DNA from: Cyclobacteriaceae bacterium
Lineage (GTDB): Bacteria; Bacteroidota; Bacteroidia; Cytophagales; Cyclobacteriaceae
Assembly (NCBI GenBank): GCA_028284125.1
Contig: JANQSI010000004.1
Span: 124,001-188,000 of the forward strand
Direction of reading: 5' to 3'
DNA: 64,000 nucleotides
The position numbers were made by a program, and so were the translations under genes. The notes under the pieces were generated by a model. It made no database searches, was not told the DNA's origin, and saw only the letters and a list, made by a program, of their open reading frames with translations. Shown here one piece after another: positions 42,691-52,413 of this stretch. Within the stretch, counting starts at the first letter, position 1, and every line of letters begins with the position of its first letter.

Positions 42691-44130
42691 TACTCGTAAC
42701 TTACTTGCCACATCTCTAATCACTTTTACTAAGTACTCAACAGTACCTTCATTCATTCGGTGATTAATTAAGCAAGCCCTGATCACAAATTGATTGTTAA
42801 GAGTAGTGCCGGTGATGAATACTCTTCCGTCTTTTTCTAAAGCCGGAATGAGTCGTTTATTGAAACGATTGATTTCATCTTCGGAATCTAAATCCTTTAT
42901 ATACCTAAAACACACCACACTGAGCTCTGACTTAGATTTCAACTCAAAATCCTCGGAGGCAACAATGAGTTTTGCTAAGTAACGTGTGAGATCAATGTCT
43001 TTTTGGATCATTTGCTTAATCCTGTCAATCCCATAAGATTTAATACTCATCCAAATCTTTAAAGCCTTTCCACTTCTTGAGAGTTGAAAGTAATGTTCAT
43101 TGAAATCTAATCGTCCGGTTGCTTCTATTGTGTCGTTGAGATATGAAGCTTTTTTGAAATAAGTTCTCCTTAAAACCTCCCAGTCTTTCACTAGCAAGCA
43201 TCCAGCTTCGAAAGGTTGATACAGCCATTTATGAAAATCAATCGCGACCGAATCCGCCAATTCCATTCCTTTGTAATGACGTTTTATTGAATCTAAAGAT
43301 CCTGCAATACCACCATACGCCCCATCAATGTGGAACCATAATTGATACTTTTTAGCCAATCCAGCTAAAGCTTCTAGATCATCAATAGCTCCGGTGTTTA
43401 CCGTTCCAGCATTGCCGATGATGCAAAAAGGTGTAAATCCATTTTCAATGTCAGATTTGATAGCTTCTTCCAGTGCTTCTATGTTGATGGTATAATCCGA
43501 GTTCACTGCAATTTTTCGCAAATGATCCGTTCCAATGCCCAACTCGTCCAGACTTTTGTCGACGCAACTATGCACTTCACTAGAAGCGTAAGCAGTAAAG
43601 GGCTTAAGTCCAAAAAGTCCTTTCTTCCGCACTTCCTCTTTCTCGAAAAAAATATTTCTGGCGACAGTTAGTCCGGTCAGATTAGCAGCCGAACCACCAC
43701 TGACGAGTACACCACCTGGATCAGAACTGTAGTGAATCATTTGTCCAGCCCACTGAATGACACGCTTTTCCATTTCACTCAAGACAGGCGAAAGATGCCA
43801 TTTCCCAGTATTTTGGTTAATCGTAGAGGCCAATTGATCTGCGACAATTGACATCTGTGTGCCACCTGCGTGAACGTAGGCGTATAGATAGGGACCAAGA
43901 TTATTGGTTGCGGTATCAAGAACTTTTTCCTTAACAAACTGAAGAAGTTCCATATCATCCATTCCGTCAGTAGGAAGCGGTTCGTCCAACCAACTTTCAA
44001 TTTCTTTTTGAGGATAATAGTGATATGCTTTTTGTTCTTCCAGGTTTGAAAACTTTTGAAGAATTAGTTCCGAACTTTTGTTCAAGAGATCGGAAAAGGC
44101 CTCACGAGATAAGTCAAGTGAATCATTCAT
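42661..44130 (-). CDS. PLP-dependent group II amino acid decarboxylase
   Basis: Cytoplasmic enzyme of 489 residues of the aromatic/diaminobutyrate/glutamate decarboxylase family. The PLP lysine is Lys301 in VAIDFHKWLYQPFEAGC. WFHIDGAYGG holds the Asp that pairs with the pyridine nitrogen (Asp269), SSEVHSCVDKS the stacking His (His187), and LVSGGSAANLTGL the phosphate loop. The substrate is not obvious; L-tyrosine/DOPA or diaminobutyrate decarboxylase are candidates. The start overlaps the MarR stop by 8 bases. The last residues (EDAEASPA) are encoded by a palindromic repeat, so the C-terminus has been replaced or extended by it. Confidence 0.93.
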   Translation of the reverse strand: MNDSLDLSREAFSDLLNKSSELILQKFSNLEEQKAYHYYPQKEIESWLDEPLPTDGMDDMELLQFVKEKVLDTATNNLGPYLYAYVHAGGTQMSIVADQLASTINQNTGKWHLSPVLSEMEKRVIQWAGQMIHYSSDPGGVLVSGGSAANLTGLTVARNIFFEKEEVRKKGLFGLKPFTAYASSEVHSCVDKSLDELGIGTDHLRKIAVNSDYTINIEALEEAIKSDIENGFTPFCIIGNAGTVNTGAIDDLEALAGLAKKYQLWFHIDGAYGGIAGSLDSIKRHYKGMELADSVAIDFHKWLYQPFEAGCLLVKDWEVLRRTYFKKASYLNDTIEATGRLDFNEHYFQLSRSGKALKIWMSIKSYGIDRIKQMIQKDIDLTRYLAKLIVASEDFELKSKSELSVVCFRYIKDLDSEDEINRFNKRLIPALEKDGRVFITGTTLNNQFVIRACLINHRMNEGTVEYLVKVIRDVASKLRVEEDAEASPA

Positions 44131-44605
44131 TGGCTAGTTCGTTTAAGGTGCGTTCTTTGAAATCTTTTTGGCTGAGTTGTATCTCGATGGATTCAAGCTG
44201 CTCAAGAAAAGAGTTATCCTGGAAAAGGTTTTGAACACCAACCGTTCCCGCTTTCCAAACTTTCTCAAACTGAGGCATATTAGTACGTGCTTTTTCTGAA
44301 AGGCTGAATTGACGTTTTCTTGAATCGGTCTTGTCAGGTGCTGATTCCAGGTATCCATTCGCTTCCATTTTATTCACCAGGCTGATAACTGAAGGATGAG
44401 CAAAATGGAGTTTGGCAGCCATCTCCATTACTGATAACCGCTCATACTTTTGAAGAAGCTTGAAGATTAAGTACCAATTGGGTTCAATATCCAGTTCGAG
44501 CGTTTTGTACATATCTCTGCCGCTGTGGACCATTGCTTCACTTATTCGCTTAAGTCTTGTTGCTAGCGCCAGGTAGCCTAACTCATTCACAAAGTCATAT
44601 TTCAT
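44123..44605 (-). CDS. MarR-family transcriptional regulator
   Basis: Winged-helix regulator of 160 residues. Core: WYLIFKLLQKYERLSVMEMAAKLHFAHPSVISLVNKMEANGYL, then the wing SAPDKTDSRKRQFSLSEKARTNM. Helices before and after form the dimer interface. It overlaps the decarboxylase gene by 8 bases, so the two are one operon. A perfect inverted repeat lies just upstream of its start (44615-44656) and is its likely operator. Confidence 0.94.
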   Translation of the reverse strand: MKYDFVNELGYLALATRLKRISEAMVHSGRDMYKTLELDIEPNWYLIFKLLQKYERLSVMEMAAKLHFAHPSVISLVNKMEANGYLESAPDKTDSRKRQFSLSEKARTNMPQFEKVWKAGTVGVQNLFQDNSFLEQLESIEIQLSQKDFKERTLNELANE

Positions 44606-44614
44606 AAAATAAAC

Positions 44615-44656
44615 GTAGTTGTCTACACTAATATAATGAATTAAGTAGACAACTAC
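44615..44656. promoter_or_regulatory. Probable MarR operator (perfect 12-base inverted repeat)
   Basis: GTAGTTGTCTAC (44615-44626) and GTAGACAACTAC (44645-44656) are exact reverse complements 18 bases apart, 10 bases upstream of the MarR start codon. Each half is itself nearly palindromic, as MarR half-sites often are. The spacing places the two sites about 30 bases (three helical turns) apart. Confidence 0.75.
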
Positions 44657-44806
44657 ATATTATATTTTAATGATTTGCCATTTAAAAACCGATTTTTGAT
44701 AAATCCTTAGTTTTTTATACAAAACGTGAAAAAATAGCTTTCCCTTGATGATTGCCGTATTATTTTTCATACATTTAATGAATAAATAGGACAAAACTCA
44801 AAAACC

Positions 44807-44878
44807 ATGAAGAATTTATTAACACTTGCTATGCAAGCCTACTGCATTTCACTTCGCAGAATTCAAATCAAAAAATGA
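44807..44878 (+). CDS. Possible leader peptide upstream of padR
   Basis: A 23-codon ORF, MKNLLTLAMQAYCISLRRIQ then IKK, whose TGA stop overlaps the PadR start in an ATGA arrangement. A hydrophobic-basic peptide this short has no recognisable family. It may couple translation of the regulator to upstream ribosomes, or be chance. Confidence 0.35.
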   Translation: MKNLLTLAMQAYCISLRRIQIKK

Positions 44879-45210
44879 AGGGAACCAATATCGGAGAATT
44901 TGAAGAAGTAGTGCTTCTTACTATTGCGTCACTTCTTGATGAAGCTTACAGCGTCAATATTGTTGATGAAATAAGGAAAGTCACTGGCAGGAAAACCAAG
45001 CTTGGTGTCGTGCACGCCGTGTTGAAGCGGATGGAGGACAAAGGCTTGATTACTTCTGAGCTAGGAGAACCAACGAAAGAGCGTGGTGGAAGACGTAAAC
45101 GTTTTTTCCAGGTTTCACACGCTGGCAAGATTGCACTATTGAAATCCAAAGAGCAACGAGATAAGCTATGGAGTTTAATTCCTGATGTCGTTTTTCAAGG
45201 AGTGAGATGA
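44875..45210 (+). CDS. PadR-family transcriptional regulator
   Basis: Winged-helix repressor of 111 residues: IGEFEEVVLLTIASLLDEAYSVNIVDEI, LGVVHAVLKRMEDKGLITSELGEP and the wing RGGRRKRFFQVSHAGKIAL. It is the same small type as the 34049-34381 protein and likewise precedes a large prefix-domain permease. Its stop overlaps the permease start (ATGA, 4 bases). Confidence 0.94.
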   Translation: MKGTNIGEFEEVVLLTIASLLDEAYSVNIVDEIRKVTGRKTKLGVVHAVLKRMEDKGLITSELGEPTKERGGRRKRFFQVSHAGKIALLKSKEQRDKLWSLIPDVVFQGVR

Positions 45211-47861
45211 GTAAGCGACAGACAGGCCCATCACGATGGACAGGCCCGCCAAGATGGATGGATCGGATCGTAGAACTCTACTGCCGGCCTGAATTGCTCG
45301 AAGATCTTCAGGGAGATCTGCATGAATACTATGATCGAAACCTCACTAAAAGTAGATCAAGAGCTAACCTCATCTTTTTCATAGATGTCATCAAATTTTT
45401 CAGACTCTATACGGTTCGTAAACCCAAAATACTAGGACAAATGACTTTTTTTAATCTATTCAAAAACTACTTTAAAACTTCGATTAGAAGTATTGCGCGA
45501 AACAAGCTTTTTTCTTCCATAAACGTGGTGGGATTAGCAATTTCTATGTCTGTAGGAATCCTTATGATTACCTACATTAGTGAACTTCTTACCTATGATG
45601 ATTTCCACGAAAAGTCTGATCGCATTTATAGAATTATTACGTCTTACAAGGACATCAATGATTCAGAGGCTGAAGACTATGCTTCGACTTCTGTATTTAT
45701 TGGAAAAAAACTGAAGGAGGAGTACACCGGAATCGACAAGGTTCTAATTATGCGAAGGAACTTTCGTAAGGATATTGCGAAGGGTGAAAACGTAATTAGT
45801 GTCAGTGGACTTTATGCATCTGAAGAGTTCTTCGATGTTTTTTCATTCAACCTTTTGTCTGGAGATGCTGCCACAGCCTTGAGAGAACCTAATTCGGTTG
45901 TTTTGACAAAAACAACAGCAACGAAGCTCTTCAAGGATGTAAATCCTGTAGGCCAAATTGTTACTTCGGGTGAGGATAGTTATACAGTTACTGGTTTAAT
46001 GGATGACGTCCCTTTCAATTCGCATATGCAATTTGAAGCGTTGGCATCTTTTTCTACTGCAGAAAATGAATACAGAAAAGACGAGAATTCAAGTTTTTTT
46101 ACATGGCGAAGTATTTGGTCAAATTATGTATATCTGTTGCTCCCTGAAGACCATAATGTTAATCTCGTTCAAGCATCACTGGATGAAGTAGCTCAAGAGG
46201 AGAATGCCAAGACGGATCGATTTACGATTAACTTTCAGTTAGAGAACCTAGCTGAAGTTGTACCGGGAAAGGATCTCAATAATAAGATTGGACCTGGAAG
46301 GACCTGGGAGGTCATCAATATGATGATCACTTTAACCATGATTGTGATCATTTCCGCATGCTTTAATTACACAAATCTGTCGATAGCGCGCTCTTTGAGA
46401 AGATCCAAAGAAGTGGGCATCAGGAAGATTGTGGGAGCGGCGAGAGGTCAGGTCTTTGTACAGTTTATTGTAGAGGCGATGGTTATTTCAGCTTTGGCGC
46501 TTGTCATCGCCATTGTTTTGGCACTTCTAATTAAACCAGAATTCATAAGGATCCTTTCAGACAGAATGAAAGTGGAAATGGATTACAGGTTGATACATAT
46601 TTTATACTTTCTGATATATGCCTTGGGGATTGGTTTCATTGCAGGGTTTATACCATCCCTTATTCTCTCTAAGCTGAAGGCCATTTCAGCTCTTGGGGAT
46701 GTTTCCAAAATGAAATTGTTAAAAGGCGTCAACTTGAGAAGAGTTCTGATTGTATTTCAATTCACATTATCGATTGCCTTTATCACCGGAGCCACCATCT
46801 CTTATCGTCAATACAAATATGCACTCAATTTCGACTTGGGATTCAATACGGAAAATATTTTGAATGTAAATCTTAGAGGAAATGATTCTGATCTATTGTT
46901 GGCAGAAATTGAAAAGCTTCCTGAGGTATCGGACTATTCCAGGTCAGGTTTGATAATGAGTACAGGAGATACCTGGTCTGATCGGTTCAAGTATAATGAC
47001 CCACTTGATTCTGCGTCTGTTCATGTAAATTATGTTGACAAGAACTATTTGAAAGTTCATGATTTTGAATTCATTGCAGGAGGTCCGTTTCCTTTTGACC
47101 TTTCTAGTGAAAAGGAATCAAAACTTATTATTGTTGATGAGCTTTTTGTCGACCGATTCGATTTTGCAAGTCCCGAAAGTGCTGTTGGTGAAATAGTGAC
47201 CGTTCATCGAACAAGTGGACAAGAAAGTGTGCAAATAGCTGGTGTAATTAAGGGTTTCCAATATGCAAAAATTGAAAGAAGGAGGAGGCCAATTGCCTTC
47301 TTTCAAGGGTCTCCCGATTCCTATTCATATATGAATCTCTTGGTGAGGACAGATGACATAGTCTCATTTATGGATAAACTGGAGGGTATCTGGAAGAAAA
47401 TTGATAATGTACATCCGTTCGACGCAGAGTTTTATGATGACAGGATCAGTCAGTCTTACTACGGGTACGTGATCACATTCAAAATCTTTGGATTTCTTGC
47501 CTTTCTTGCTATCTCCATTTCTTCCATGGGATTAATGGGTATGGCTGTATTCACAACCGAAACTCGCATCAAAGAAATTAGCGTCAGAAAAGTGATGGGA
47601 GCAACAGAAAAACATTTGGTGTATCTCCTTTCACGTGGTTTTATTTTCATGTTGATTCTGGCAGCCATTATTGGAATGCCGGTTGCCTACTTGTTTATTA
47701 CTTCAGTTATGTTGGCTGATAACGCCAATCGAATACCAATTGGTGTCTTTGAACTCTTGTTCGGAGTTGTATTGATCTTTTTCCTTGGAATTATGACGAT
47801 CGGGTGGCAAACATGGAAAGCAGCTAAAACCAACCCAGCAGAAATGTTAAGAAATGAGTAA
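45207..47861 (+). CDS. FtsX-like ABC permease with prefix domain (tandem copy 1)
   Basis: Inner-membrane protein of 884 residues. A prefix domain is at 1-80 (WMDRIVELYCRPELLEDLQGDLHEYYDRN), then MTFFNLFKNYFKTSIRSIARNKLFSSINVVGLAISMSVG begins the MacB-type core. Two periplasmic domains alternate with four- and three-helix TM sets: NYTNLSIARSLRRSKEVGIRKIVGA and TRIKEISVRKVMGA are the FtsX signatures. It ends KTNPAEMLRNE. No ATPase gene is adjacent. It shares most of its layout and long sequence blocks with the next gene, which starts 8 bases before this one ends. Confidence 0.92.
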   Translation: MSKRQTGPSRWTGPPRWMDRIVELYCRPELLEDLQGDLHEYYDRNLTKSRSRANLIFFIDVIKFFRLYTVRKPKILGQMTFFNLFKNYFKTSIRSIARNKLFSSINVVGLAISMSVGILMITYISELLTYDDFHEKSDRIYRIITSYKDINDSEAEDYASTSVFIGKKLKEEYTGIDKVLIMRRNFRKDIAKGENVISVSGLYASEEFFDVFSFNLLSGDAATALREPNSVVLTKTTATKLFKDVNPVGQIVTSGEDSYTVTGLMDDVPFNSHMQFEALASFSTAENEYRKDENSSFFTWRSIWSNYVYLLLPEDHNVNLVQASLDEVAQEENAKTDRFTINFQLENLAEVVPGKDLNNKIGPGRTWEVINMMITLTMIVIISACFNYTNLSIARSLRRSKEVGIRKIVGAARGQVFVQFIVEAMVISALALVIAIVLALLIKPEFIRILSDRMKVEMDYRLIHILYFLIYALGIGFIAGFIPSLILSKLKAISALGDVSKMKLLKGVNLRRVLIVFQFTLSIAFITGATISYRQYKYALNFDLGFNTENILNVNLRGNDSDLLLAEIEKLPEVSDYSRSGLIMSTGDTWSDRFKYNDPLDSASVHVNYVDKNYLKVHDFEFIAGGPFPFDLSSEKESKLIIVDELFVDRFDFASPESAVGEIVTVHRTSGQESVQIAGVIKGFQYAKIERRRRPIAFFQGSPDSYSYMNLLVRTDDIVSFMDKLEGIWKKIDNVHPFDAEFYDDRISQSYYGYVITFKIFGFLAFLAISISSMGLMGMAVFTTETRIKEISVRKVMGATEKHLVYLLSRGFIFMLILAAIIGMPVAYLFITSVMLADNANRIPIGVFELLFGVVLIFFLGIMTIGWQTWKAAKTNPAEMLRNE

Positions 47862-50481
47862 AAGAAACGGTCCACCGGAATGGATGGATCGGATCATCCA
47901 GCTCTACTGCAGATCGGATCTTCTTGAAGATCTGCAGGGAGATCTGCATGAATATTATGACCGAAATTATAAAAAAGGCAAAAGGAGGGCTGACCTGATC
48001 TACTTTCTGGATGTACTGAAATTTTGCCGCCTATACACGATTAAAAAACCCAAAATACTAGGACAAATGACTTTTTTAAATCTAATCGGAAATTACTTCA
48101 AGACCTCTGCCAGAAGCTTGGTTAGAAATCGACTTTTTTCTTCTATCAATATTGTTGGCTTAGCTATTTCAATGTCGATTGGTATTCTAATGATTACCTA
48201 TATCAGTGAACTACTAAGTTTTGATACTTTCCATAAAAAAGGTGATCGCATTTATCGGATCCAAACTACTTATCAAAACCAGGGCGGCAATTCTTTTGAT
48301 TTAGCCTCCACCTCTGTTTTCATTGGTAAAAAGCTTCAAGAAGAGTACACCGGCTATGACGAAATTCTTTTGATGCGACGAAATTTTCGAGAGGACCTTA
48401 CCAAAGGGGAAAATACGATAGCCATCGTTGGGCACTACGCGTCAGAAGCCTTTTTTGATGTTTTTTCATTTGACCTGAAGTATGGTAATCCAGCCACAGC
48501 TTTAACTGAGCCATTTTCTCTTGTTTTGACAGAAAAAACGGCCGCAAAGCTATTTCAAGATTCAAATCCAGTTGGGGAAATTGTGACTGCTGGGGATAAA
48601 AGCTACACCATTACGGGAGTAATGGAAGAAGTTCCTAAAAATTCTCATATACAGTTTGAGGCACTGACTTCATTTATAACTGCCGAGAATAGGTATAAAG
48701 ACAATGAAAACACGACATTTTTTAATTGGAGCAGTGTCTGGCAAAACTATGTTTACCTCGTCTTGCCAGATGGAGAAGGACCTGAGAAGATAAACGCAAT
48801 ACTGAATCAGGTTGCAGATGTGGAAAACACCCGAACCGATCGATATACGATCAATCATCAACTGGGAAGTATGCTTGACATCATTCCAGGGGACGAACTA
48901 TCAAATCAAATTGGGCCAAGCATGTCATGGCTGGCAATCTCTCAACTGGTGTTCCTTACCATGTTTGTTATAGTCTCAGCCTGTTTTAATTACACCAACC
49001 TTTCAATAGCAAGGTCATTGCGAAGAGCAAAAGAAGTTGGAGTTAGAAAAGTAGTGGGAGCAACCAGGCGACAAGTATTTACGCAATTTGTTTTTGAGGC
49101 TATGATAGTCTCGGTTGTTTCCTTATTTCTGGCTTATGCCTTATTCATATTGATAAGGCCCGGATTCAAGGGTTTGATGGATGACAGAGAAATGGTCACA
49201 ATGAGTTTTCAATGGATATATGCCATTTATTTCTTATTGTTTGCATTAACCATTGGATTCATCGCCGGGGTTCTGCCTTCAACTATTCTTTCAAAACTTA
49301 AGGCGATATCTATTTTCCGAGATGCTTCTTCCATAAAACTTTTGAAAGGTTTGAGCTTGAGGAAGATTTTGATTGTGGTACAATTTGCGATATCCATTTT
49401 TCTCATCATTGGATCGACAATCGCTTATAGGCAATACAAATTCGCATTGGAGTTTGATCTTGGATTCGAGACAGAGAATGTCCTAAATCTTTCTCTTCAG
49501 GATAACGAGTCTAAGGTTCTTATGAGTGAAATGGCCCAACTACCTGAAGTATCCAAGATTTCCAGGTCAGCTATGATTCCAAATACAGGTGAAGTTTGGG
49601 CAGAGGAATTCAAATTCAAAGACCCGCTTGATTCTGTCAGAGTGTATGTGAACTATTCTGATAAAAGCTATTTCGATCTTCATCAATACGAATTTGTAGC
49701 CGGAGGAACTTTCCCATACGACCTGGAAGAGGGAGACGCAAAATTTGTCGTTATTGATGAGTTGCTTCGGAAACGTTTCAATTTTGAAACACCGCAAAGT
49801 GCTATTGGAGAGGTACTCACCATCACAGATCGACTGGAAGATCAGAAAGTGGAAGTTGTGGGTGTGGTCAATGAATTTCAGTATGTAAAAATCCATAACG
49901 AACCTAGACCATGTGCCATTATTCAAGGTGTTTCGGATAATTATCAATTTCTTAACCTATTGGTGAAAACTGACGATCCTGTCGCCATGATGGACAAAAT
50001 GGAAGGTGTTTGGAGCGGTATTGACAAGGTGCACACATTTGAAGCGGAGTTCTATGATGCACAAATTCAGGATGCTTACGATCAGCAAGCAACGCTTTTT
50101 AAAATTTTCGGATTTCTTGCAGCATTGGCAATCTCAATCGCGAGTATGGGACTATTGGGAATGGCAGTGTTTACCGCTGAAACAAGATTGAAAGAAATCA
50201 GTGTTAGAAAGGTTTTGGGCGCTTCTATCCAAAACCTGATGTTCATTCTAAGCAAAGGATTCATTGTTATGTTGCTGATTGCTGCGGGTGTCGCCATTCC
50301 ATTGGCGTATTTATTTTTCAATGAAATGGTGATGGCAGATTTCGTCAACAGAATTACCATTGGTCCGCTTGAATTGCTATCTGGAGTTTTCTTAGTTTTT
50401 GCTATCGGATTCCTCACGATAAGCTGGCAAACCGGAAAAGCAGCACGCACGAATCCTGCTGAGAATTTGCGAAATGAGTAG
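47854..50481 (+). CDS. FtsX-like ABC permease with prefix domain (tandem copy 2)
   Basis: Paralogue of the preceding gene, 875 residues, same domain order: prefix (WMDRIIQLYCRSDLLEDLQGDLHEYYDRN), MTFLNLIGNYFKTSARSLVRNRLFSSINIVGLAISMSIG, FtsX motifs NYTNLSIARSLRRAKEVGVRKVVGA and TRLKEISVRKVLGA, end RTNPAENLRNE. The two periplasmic domains differ most, which suggests divergent ligands or a heterodimer. Near-identical DNA around the prefix/core junction (about 45424 and 48046) shows the duplication is not ancient. No ATPase partner nearby. Confidence 0.92.
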   Translation: MSKRNGPPEWMDRIIQLYCRSDLLEDLQGDLHEYYDRNYKKGKRRADLIYFLDVLKFCRLYTIKKPKILGQMTFLNLIGNYFKTSARSLVRNRLFSSINIVGLAISMSIGILMITYISELLSFDTFHKKGDRIYRIQTTYQNQGGNSFDLASTSVFIGKKLQEEYTGYDEILLMRRNFREDLTKGENTIAIVGHYASEAFFDVFSFDLKYGNPATALTEPFSLVLTEKTAAKLFQDSNPVGEIVTAGDKSYTITGVMEEVPKNSHIQFEALTSFITAENRYKDNENTTFFNWSSVWQNYVYLVLPDGEGPEKINAILNQVADVENTRTDRYTINHQLGSMLDIIPGDELSNQIGPSMSWLAISQLVFLTMFVIVSACFNYTNLSIARSLRRAKEVGVRKVVGATRRQVFTQFVFEAMIVSVVSLFLAYALFILIRPGFKGLMDDREMVTMSFQWIYAIYFLLFALTIGFIAGVLPSTILSKLKAISIFRDASSIKLLKGLSLRKILIVVQFAISIFLIIGSTIAYRQYKFALEFDLGFETENVLNLSLQDNESKVLMSEMAQLPEVSKISRSAMIPNTGEVWAEEFKFKDPLDSVRVYVNYSDKSYFDLHQYEFVAGGTFPYDLEEGDAKFVVIDELLRKRFNFETPQSAIGEVLTITDRLEDQKVEVVGVVNEFQYVKIHNEPRPCAIIQGVSDNYQFLNLLVKTDDPVAMMDKMEGVWSGIDKVHTFEAEFYDAQIQDAYDQQATLFKIFGFLAALAISIASMGLLGMAVFTAETRLKEISVRKVLGASIQNLMFILSKGFIVMLLIAAGVAIPLAYLFFNEMVMADFVNRITIGPLELLSGVFLVFAIGFLTISWQTGKAARTNPAENLRNE

Positions 50482-50532
50482 CTGCAGCATGCACTAGAAA
50501 AAACAATTTCTAACCTTCATAAAATCTAAGAT

Positions 50533-52278
50533 ATGCTTTCTTATGCTATAAGGATTGCCTTGGCTCTGTTGTTCCTTCTTGGCTCTTCATTCGTGAAAGC
50601 TCAGGAAGAGGATTTGAATCTATCCGGTTATACTAAAGATTCGAACGGAACGCTACCATTCACGCATGCGTATCTTAAATCCGCTCGACTAGGAGTGATT
50701 TCGGATATCAATGGGCGATTTACTTTAAGAGTGCCTACGGAGTTCGATAGTGACACATTGGTCTTTTCTCATATTGGATATTTTGATCTTGAGATAGCTA
50801 TTAATGAGATGCTGGACCGAGGCACTAGTGATTTCGTTCTCCTGGAATCTAGTATGACTCTGCAGGAGGTTGTAGTTGTCAATAAGCAGTCGTTTCTGGA
50901 GGAGGCGTTTGAACCATTTTTGAATTCAAACAAATCTGATGATGTGTTTAATAGAAGAGCTTTGTTTGGTTTTATACAATTAGAGCAGGGGAGATACACC
51001 TCGTTTGAGGAGTTTGCTGTCACTATGTCTTATACCAAAGAAGATGGTTGGCCGACTGAGATAGGAATTAGCGTAGATGCACAAAGAAAAGGATATGACT
51101 ATTCGAAGTTTCCTAGAATTTCCTCTCACAAACAGAGGGAAGGTATTCAAGGACCATTTTATACAGGGCGATCTATTCTTGAATTTCTTTTTGCAAAGGC
51201 AAGTGAAAAAGATTTTGAGAAAATGGAAATAAGCGAGATCTACACATTGGAAGGTGAGCAAGTGCTTGTTTATTCGGAAATTGGTACTGGTCGTGACTAC
51301 TTGTATCACATTTCTGAATCGACCGGTAGAATTTTCAAATTTGAGATTGTTGGTCGAAACAGGGCTACCTATTGGCACACTTCTAAATTCAACAATTCAA
51401 GCTACAGCAACTATTTTTTCCGTTCTAATTCAATCTACAGTTTCAATTATACCAATGATACACCTGAAGTAATTGAAATGGATTCAAGAAGTACCAGGCA
51501 ATACCTCAATAGATTAACCGGTGTTACAGAAATTTCTCTCGAGGATATAACAAGAGTACATTTTCTTGGCTCAGAAGAACTTTCTAATGAATCATACAAG
51601 GCGAAAGATCTCTTCGAACGACCAATTTTTCTAGAACCAAACGAAGCATTTTGGTCAAAATCAGAAACGCTAGTTTGGGATTATGATCTTCGAGATTTAG
51701 AATCTGAGTTAAGTCTCTCTGAGCAATTTGCTTTGTCTGGTAACGACTTGGTTTTTAAGAATGCAATTTCAGGATCATCGCTTGAGAAAAGTGATTTGAA
51801 AAGAACCAACGAAAGCGGTGATATAGTCAGTTTCCTACAGACTTTAGAATCGAACAATTATTCACCTTCAAAAGACATTCGTTTGGAATGGAATCATGTG
51901 AGCGAATTGATAAAACATGTAGCTGATACCACGATAATAAGTAGGTTCCCAAGAAATGTGAAGAGTAAGTTTTACGTTCCGGAAGCAACGCTCGGGGTTA
52001 TTTCAATGTGGCTCATTGAGTCAATCAGGATGAATGAAGCGAACAAGAAACCTACCGGGTGGTTTGCATCAGCTCTTCCTGTATTGAAGGATCAAAATGA
52101 TTTACAGAAAGACAAAGAGAAAGAGGACGGAAGAGGCTTTTTTGTCCCTGTAAATACTAAGTCCAAACAAGATGAAGCAGTCAATCATTTTAAGGAATGG
52201 TGGAAAGAAGCATCAACATTAGACAGTAAAAAAGCTTCAAAAATTCCAATCTTTCCAAAGGAAATGGAATGGTTCTAA
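50533..52278 (+). CDS. Exported protein with carboxypeptidase-like regulatory domain
   Basis: Protein of 581 residues with signal peptide (about 1-24, SSFVKAQ). Residues 28-115 are the CarboxypepD_reg-like domain (LNLSGYTKDSNGTLPFTHAYLKSARLGVISDINGRFTLRVP, FSHIGY). The remainder is a family of unknown function with a beta-rich central part (GEQVLVYSEIGTGRDYLYHISESTGRIFKFEI) and a charged tail (KDKEKEDGRGFFVP). It is not a TonB receptor, having no plug or barrel. It sits between two permease genes, 51 bases after the second. Confidence 0.75.
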   Translation: MLSYAIRIALALLFLLGSSFVKAQEEDLNLSGYTKDSNGTLPFTHAYLKSARLGVISDINGRFTLRVPTEFDSDTLVFSHIGYFDLEIAINEMLDRGTSDFVLLESSMTLQEVVVVNKQSFLEEAFEPFLNSNKSDDVFNRRALFGFIQLEQGRYTSFEEFAVTMSYTKEDGWPTEIGISVDAQRKGYDYSKFPRISSHKQREGIQGPFYTGRSILEFLFAKASEKDFEKMEISEIYTLEGEQVLVYSEIGTGRDYLYHISESTGRIFKFEIVGRNRATYWHTSKFNNSSYSNYFFRSNSIYSFNYTNDTPEVIEMDSRSTRQYLNRLTGVTEISLEDITRVHFLGSEELSNESYKAKDLFERPIFLEPNEAFWSKSETLVWDYDLRDLESELSLSEQFALSGNDLVFKNAISGSSLEKSDLKRTNESGDIVSFLQTLESNNYSPSKDIRLEWNHVSELIKHVADTTIISRFPRNVKSKFYVPEATLGVISMWLIESIRMNEANKKPTGWFASALPVLKDQNDLQKDKEKEDGRGFFVPVNTKSKQDEAVNHFKEWWKEASTLDSKKASKIPIFPKEMEWF

Positions 52279-52413
52279 CTGTCTTAAAAGTCCATTTTCG
52301 AACACTAATTTGTCCGCTTAAATGTCATTAAATGACTCCAATTGACGTTTTAGGGTAATTATTGGCACTGGCATGGAAATTGGCATTTACTAATGACCAA
52401 AATCTAAAAGACC

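Noticed and set aside
42430..42763. Short plus-strand ORFs with peptides such as HAELVSASSKS and MLNLFQHLPN
   Set aside because: These are translations of the palindromic repeats in arbitrary frames, not genes.
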